Made by a program: the position numbers and the translations under genes. The notes under the pieces are model-generated. The model was not told the DNA's origin, made no database searches, and was given only the letters and a program-made list of their open reading frames with translations. Of a stretch of 64,000 nucleotides of DNA, positions 62,157 to 64,000 are shown piece after piece. Within the stretch, counting starts at the first letter, position 1; each line of letters begins with the position of its first letter. The DNA lies in the NCBI RefSeq assembly GCF_002419965.1, contig NZ_DIHC01000060.1, positions 181,498 to 245,497 of the forward strand. Reading direction: 5' to 3'. The stretch is from Pseudomonas sp. UBA5706 (lineage in GTDB: Bacteria; Pseudomonadota; Gammaproteobacteria; Pseudomonadales; Pseudomonadaceae).

Positions 62157-62243
62157 GTTGTTTGGCCCTCGAGCGCGGGATAGAAAAATGGCGCAATGGA
62201 GGATGCGGACCCCGCCGATTGCGCCATTGCTGCAGGCTTGGAC

Positions 62244-63020
62244 TTATTGGCCGTAAATGTCGAAATTGAAATATTTGTCCTGGATAGCCTTGTACTTCCC
62301 GTTCGCCCGAAGGGCGGCGATGGCGGCATTAAGCTTGTCCAGATCAGCCTTGTCGCCTTTGCGTACCGCGATGCCTACGCCGTCTCCGAAGTAGTTGGGG
62401 TCGGTGAAGGCCGGGCCGACAAAAGCGTAGCCCTTGCCCGAGTCTGTATTGAGAAAGCCGTCCTGCAACAGGGTTGCGTCCGCCACGGTGCCATCGAGCC
62501 GACCGGCGCCGATGTCCAGGTAGATTTCGTTCTGTGAGCTGTATGGCTTGATTTCAGCCCCCAATGGTGCGAGGACTTCCTTGGCGAAACGCTCGTGGAT
62601 CGAACCACGCTGCACACCAATGTTCTTGCCCTTGATCTCGGCCAGGCTGTCGCTGACGACAGTGCCCTGTTTCATGACCAGGCGGGCCGGAGTGTTGTAG
62701 TACTTGCTGGTAAAGTCGACCGACTTCTTGCGGTCTTCGGTGATGGACATCGAGGACAGGATGGCGTCGATCTTGCGCACCTTGAGTGCCGGGATCAGGC
62801 CGTCGAACTCTTGCTCGACCCATACGCATTTGACTTTCATCTCTTCACACAGGGCGTTGCCAATGTCGTAGTCGAAGCCGACGATGCTGCCGTCAGGCGC
62901 TTTCGAGGCGAATGGAGGGTACGCCGCTTCGATGCCGATCTTCAGGGGCTTTTCTTCGGCGAACACCGGCTGTACCAATACGGACAGCGCCAGCGCACCC
63001 AGCAGCATGAGCTTTTTCAT
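62244..63020 (-). CDS. aotJ: Arginine/ornithine periplasmic binding protein
   Basis: A 258-residue lysine/arginine/ornithine-binding protein with a signal peptide (MKKLMLLGALALSVLVQPVFA). Ligand-binding marks are IGIEAAYPPFASKAPDGSIVGFDYDIGNALCEEMKV, FDGLIPALKVRKIDAILSSMSITEDR and GVQRGSIHERFAKEVL. The ATG at 63020, with GGAG at about nine bases, gives a normal signal peptide; the longer reading does not. First gene of the aot operon. Confidence 0.96.
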   Translation of the reverse strand: MKKLMLLGALALSVLVQPVFAEEKPLKIGIEAAYPPFASKAPDGSIVGFDYDIGNALCEEMKVKCVWVEQEFDGLIPALKVRKIDAILSSMSITEDRKKSVDFTSKYYNTPARLVMKQGTVVSDSLAEIKGKNIGVQRGSIHERFAKEVLAPLGAEIKPYSSQNEIYLDIGAGRLDGTVADATLLQDGFLNTDSGKGYAFVGPAFTDPNYFGDGVGIAVRKGDKADLDKLNAAIAALRANGKYKAIQDKYFNFDIYGQ

Positions 63021-63181
63021 TCGTTGGAACTCCATCGGTATAACGCGGCAAATGGCAGAGAGCGAAACGCTCAATGTGCAGAAGGAACATGTGAATTGCG
63101 ACGCGAGGTGCCGTCAGCGTTCGGAGCTGGACAGGCCTGCGGCGAGTGATCGGCATTTTAGCGGTAGGCTGAAAGTCGATA

Positions 63182-63197
63182 TTTCTTCAATGCGACA
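63182..63197 (-). promoter_or_regulatory. ArgR-type half-site upstream of aotJ
   Basis: On the minus strand TGTCGC-ATTGAAGA-AA fits the ArgR half-site exactly, about 165 bases upstream of the aotJ start. The rest of the 646-base gap up to acs has a GGGGCGAAACGCCCC palindrome near 63383 and no ORF with a credible start. Confidence 0.65.
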
Positions 63198-63612
63198 ACT
63201 AGTTACAGAAGCATCGAGAAAGCCGACCAGCCCGATTGACAGCCCGCATTTTTTATGCAAGAGCCAGTATCGGCAAACCTATCAACGAAGCAAATAACGC
63301 GCCCATTATTGGCAAAGCCTTCTAATCCGGCAAGTCCAGCCTGTCGAGTAGCGAGTTTAGCGTCATGATTGACCGCCAATCCGGGGCGAAACGCCCCACC
63401 TCGGTGCGTAGGGTGACAACGACGGATCGTCGGTAACAAATCGATATATATCCCGGTTCTGGCTGCATCGCAGTGGGTGCAGGAGCGGTCGCAGGTGACC
63501 AAGAACGCGAAGACGATCCACTTGGCACAGCGTCTCGCCACTGCTGTGACCTCCAGCAGCTTCGCAGGTGCTCGCTGCCTGATCCGATGGACGCTGATTC
63601 CAAGTCGCTCAC

Positions 63613-63651
63613 GCAAAAAACTCCCCACCCGGCTTTTCACCGGACGGGGCA
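63613..63651 (-). terminator. Terminator of acetyl-CoA synthetase gene
   Basis: On the minus strand CCCCGTCCGG, a TGAAAAG loop and CCGGGTGGGG form a long stem followed by AGTTTTTT. It begins 16 bases past the stop codon. Confidence 0.9.
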
Positions 63652-63666
63652 TTTCTGACCGCTGGG

Positions 63667-64000
63667 TCAGCCGGCGTTCATGGTCTTGTGGGTTTCAATC
63701 CGATGCGCGACGAAGACTGGGGCGGCCAGGGTGGAAATGTCACCGAGTGCATCGTACGCGCCGGTGGCAATCTTGCGCAGGATGTGCCGCATGATCTTGC
63801 CCGAACGGGTCTTGGCCAGGCCCGGGGCCCAATGAATCAGGTCCGGCGAGGCAATCGGGCCAATTTCCTTGCGCACCCAGTTACGCAGTTCGATGCGCAG
63901 CGCTTCGTCCGGCACCTCGCCCCCATTGAGCGTCACGTAGACATAAATGCCCTGCCCTTTCAGGTCGTGGGGCATGCCGGGCAGCGCGATGTCGGCGTTG
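63667..64000 (-). CDS. acs: Acetyl-CoA synthetase, C-terminal part (gene runs off the window)
   Basis: The frame is open from the window edge to the stop at 63667, about 110 residues. The segment contains the C-terminal adenylate-forming domain: GIYVYVTLNGG, ELRNWVRKEIGPIASPD and the TRSGKIMRHILRKIA motif with the catalytic lysine that is acetylated in known Acs enzymes. Acs activates acetate to acetyl-CoA. In P. aeruginosa acsA is also next to the aot genes (memory). Confidence 0.95.
   Translation of the reverse strand, partial: NADIALPGMPHDLKGQGIYVYVTLNGGEVPDEALRIELRNWVRKEIGPIASPDLIHWAPGLAKTRSGKIMRHILRKIATGAYDALGDISTLAAPVFVAHRIETHKTMNAG

Noticed and set aside
63203..63652. 149-codon minus-strand frame between acs and aotJ
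   Set aside because: Its start lies in the acs terminator hairpin and it runs through the ArgR-site region; no family resemblance.

Overview
The window is a contiguous chromosomal stretch of a fluorescent Pseudomonas, most likely of the P. fluorescens/P. syringae lineage. Evidence is the near-identity of many proteins to Pseudomonas families (AmrZ, RsmA, AotJQMOP-ArgR, AruCFGDBE, the 180-kDa NAD-glutamate dehydrogenase, a Bat/MoxR operon), high G+C, and abundant REP-type palindromes between genes. No insertion sequence, prophage, CRISPR array or defence system was found. The species cannot be fixed from the sequence alone.

Layout. 1-6.8 kb: end of a GNAT acetyltransferase, a long non-coding Pseudomonas-type intergenic repeat, gdhB on the minus strand and a small conserved protein. 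6.9-13.9 kb: a tightly overlapping moxR-DUF58-DUF4381-batA-batB/C-batD operon. 13.9-19.5 kb: sbcD-sbcC and a glutathione S-transferase-like gene. 19.5-30.7 kb: a sugar-acid locus holding a periplasmic lactonase, two ACS-type MFS transporters, an alpha-ketoglutarate-semialdehyde dehydrogenase, an FAH-fold sugar-acid enzyme, an L-arabinonate dehydratase-type IlvD/Edd enzyme and a FadR-type GntR regulator. Together these look like a non-phosphorylative (Weimberg-type) pentonate pathway ending in 2-oxoglutarate. A perfect operator-like palindrome sits in the divergent promoter region.

30.9-37.5 kb: a soluble histidine kinase with a response regulator-TPR protein, a chemoreceptor behind a FliA-type promoter, and malate:quinone oxidoreductase. 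37.5-43.1 kb: a frameshifted DUF1203 gene, tRNA-Arg(CCU), two small membrane or exported proteins behind a sigma-54-type promoter with an upstream dyad, amrZ, mgtE, a DUF4124 protein, two identical tRNA-Arg(ACG) genes, tRNA-Ser(GCU) and rsmA/csrA. 43.2-49.3 kb: lysC, alaS, a threonine aldolase, and an FMN riboswitch driving a RibH2-type lumazine synthase.

49.4-64 kb: the complete arginine succinyltransferase (aru/ast) catabolic operon, its regulator argR, the aot arginine/ornithine ABC importer, and the 3' end of acetyl-CoA synthetase. ArgR-type half-sites (TGTCGC-N8-AA) lie upstream of aruC, aotJ and gdhB, which ties the first and last parts of the window into one arginine-to-glutamate-to-2-oxoglutarate regulon.

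The best candidates for something undescribed are the sigma-54/dyad-controlled small-protein pair near 38.5-39.2 kb, the sensor-less kinase with its TPR response regulator near 31-33 kb, and the riboswitch-controlled second lumazine synthase. None of these can be proved novel without database searches.
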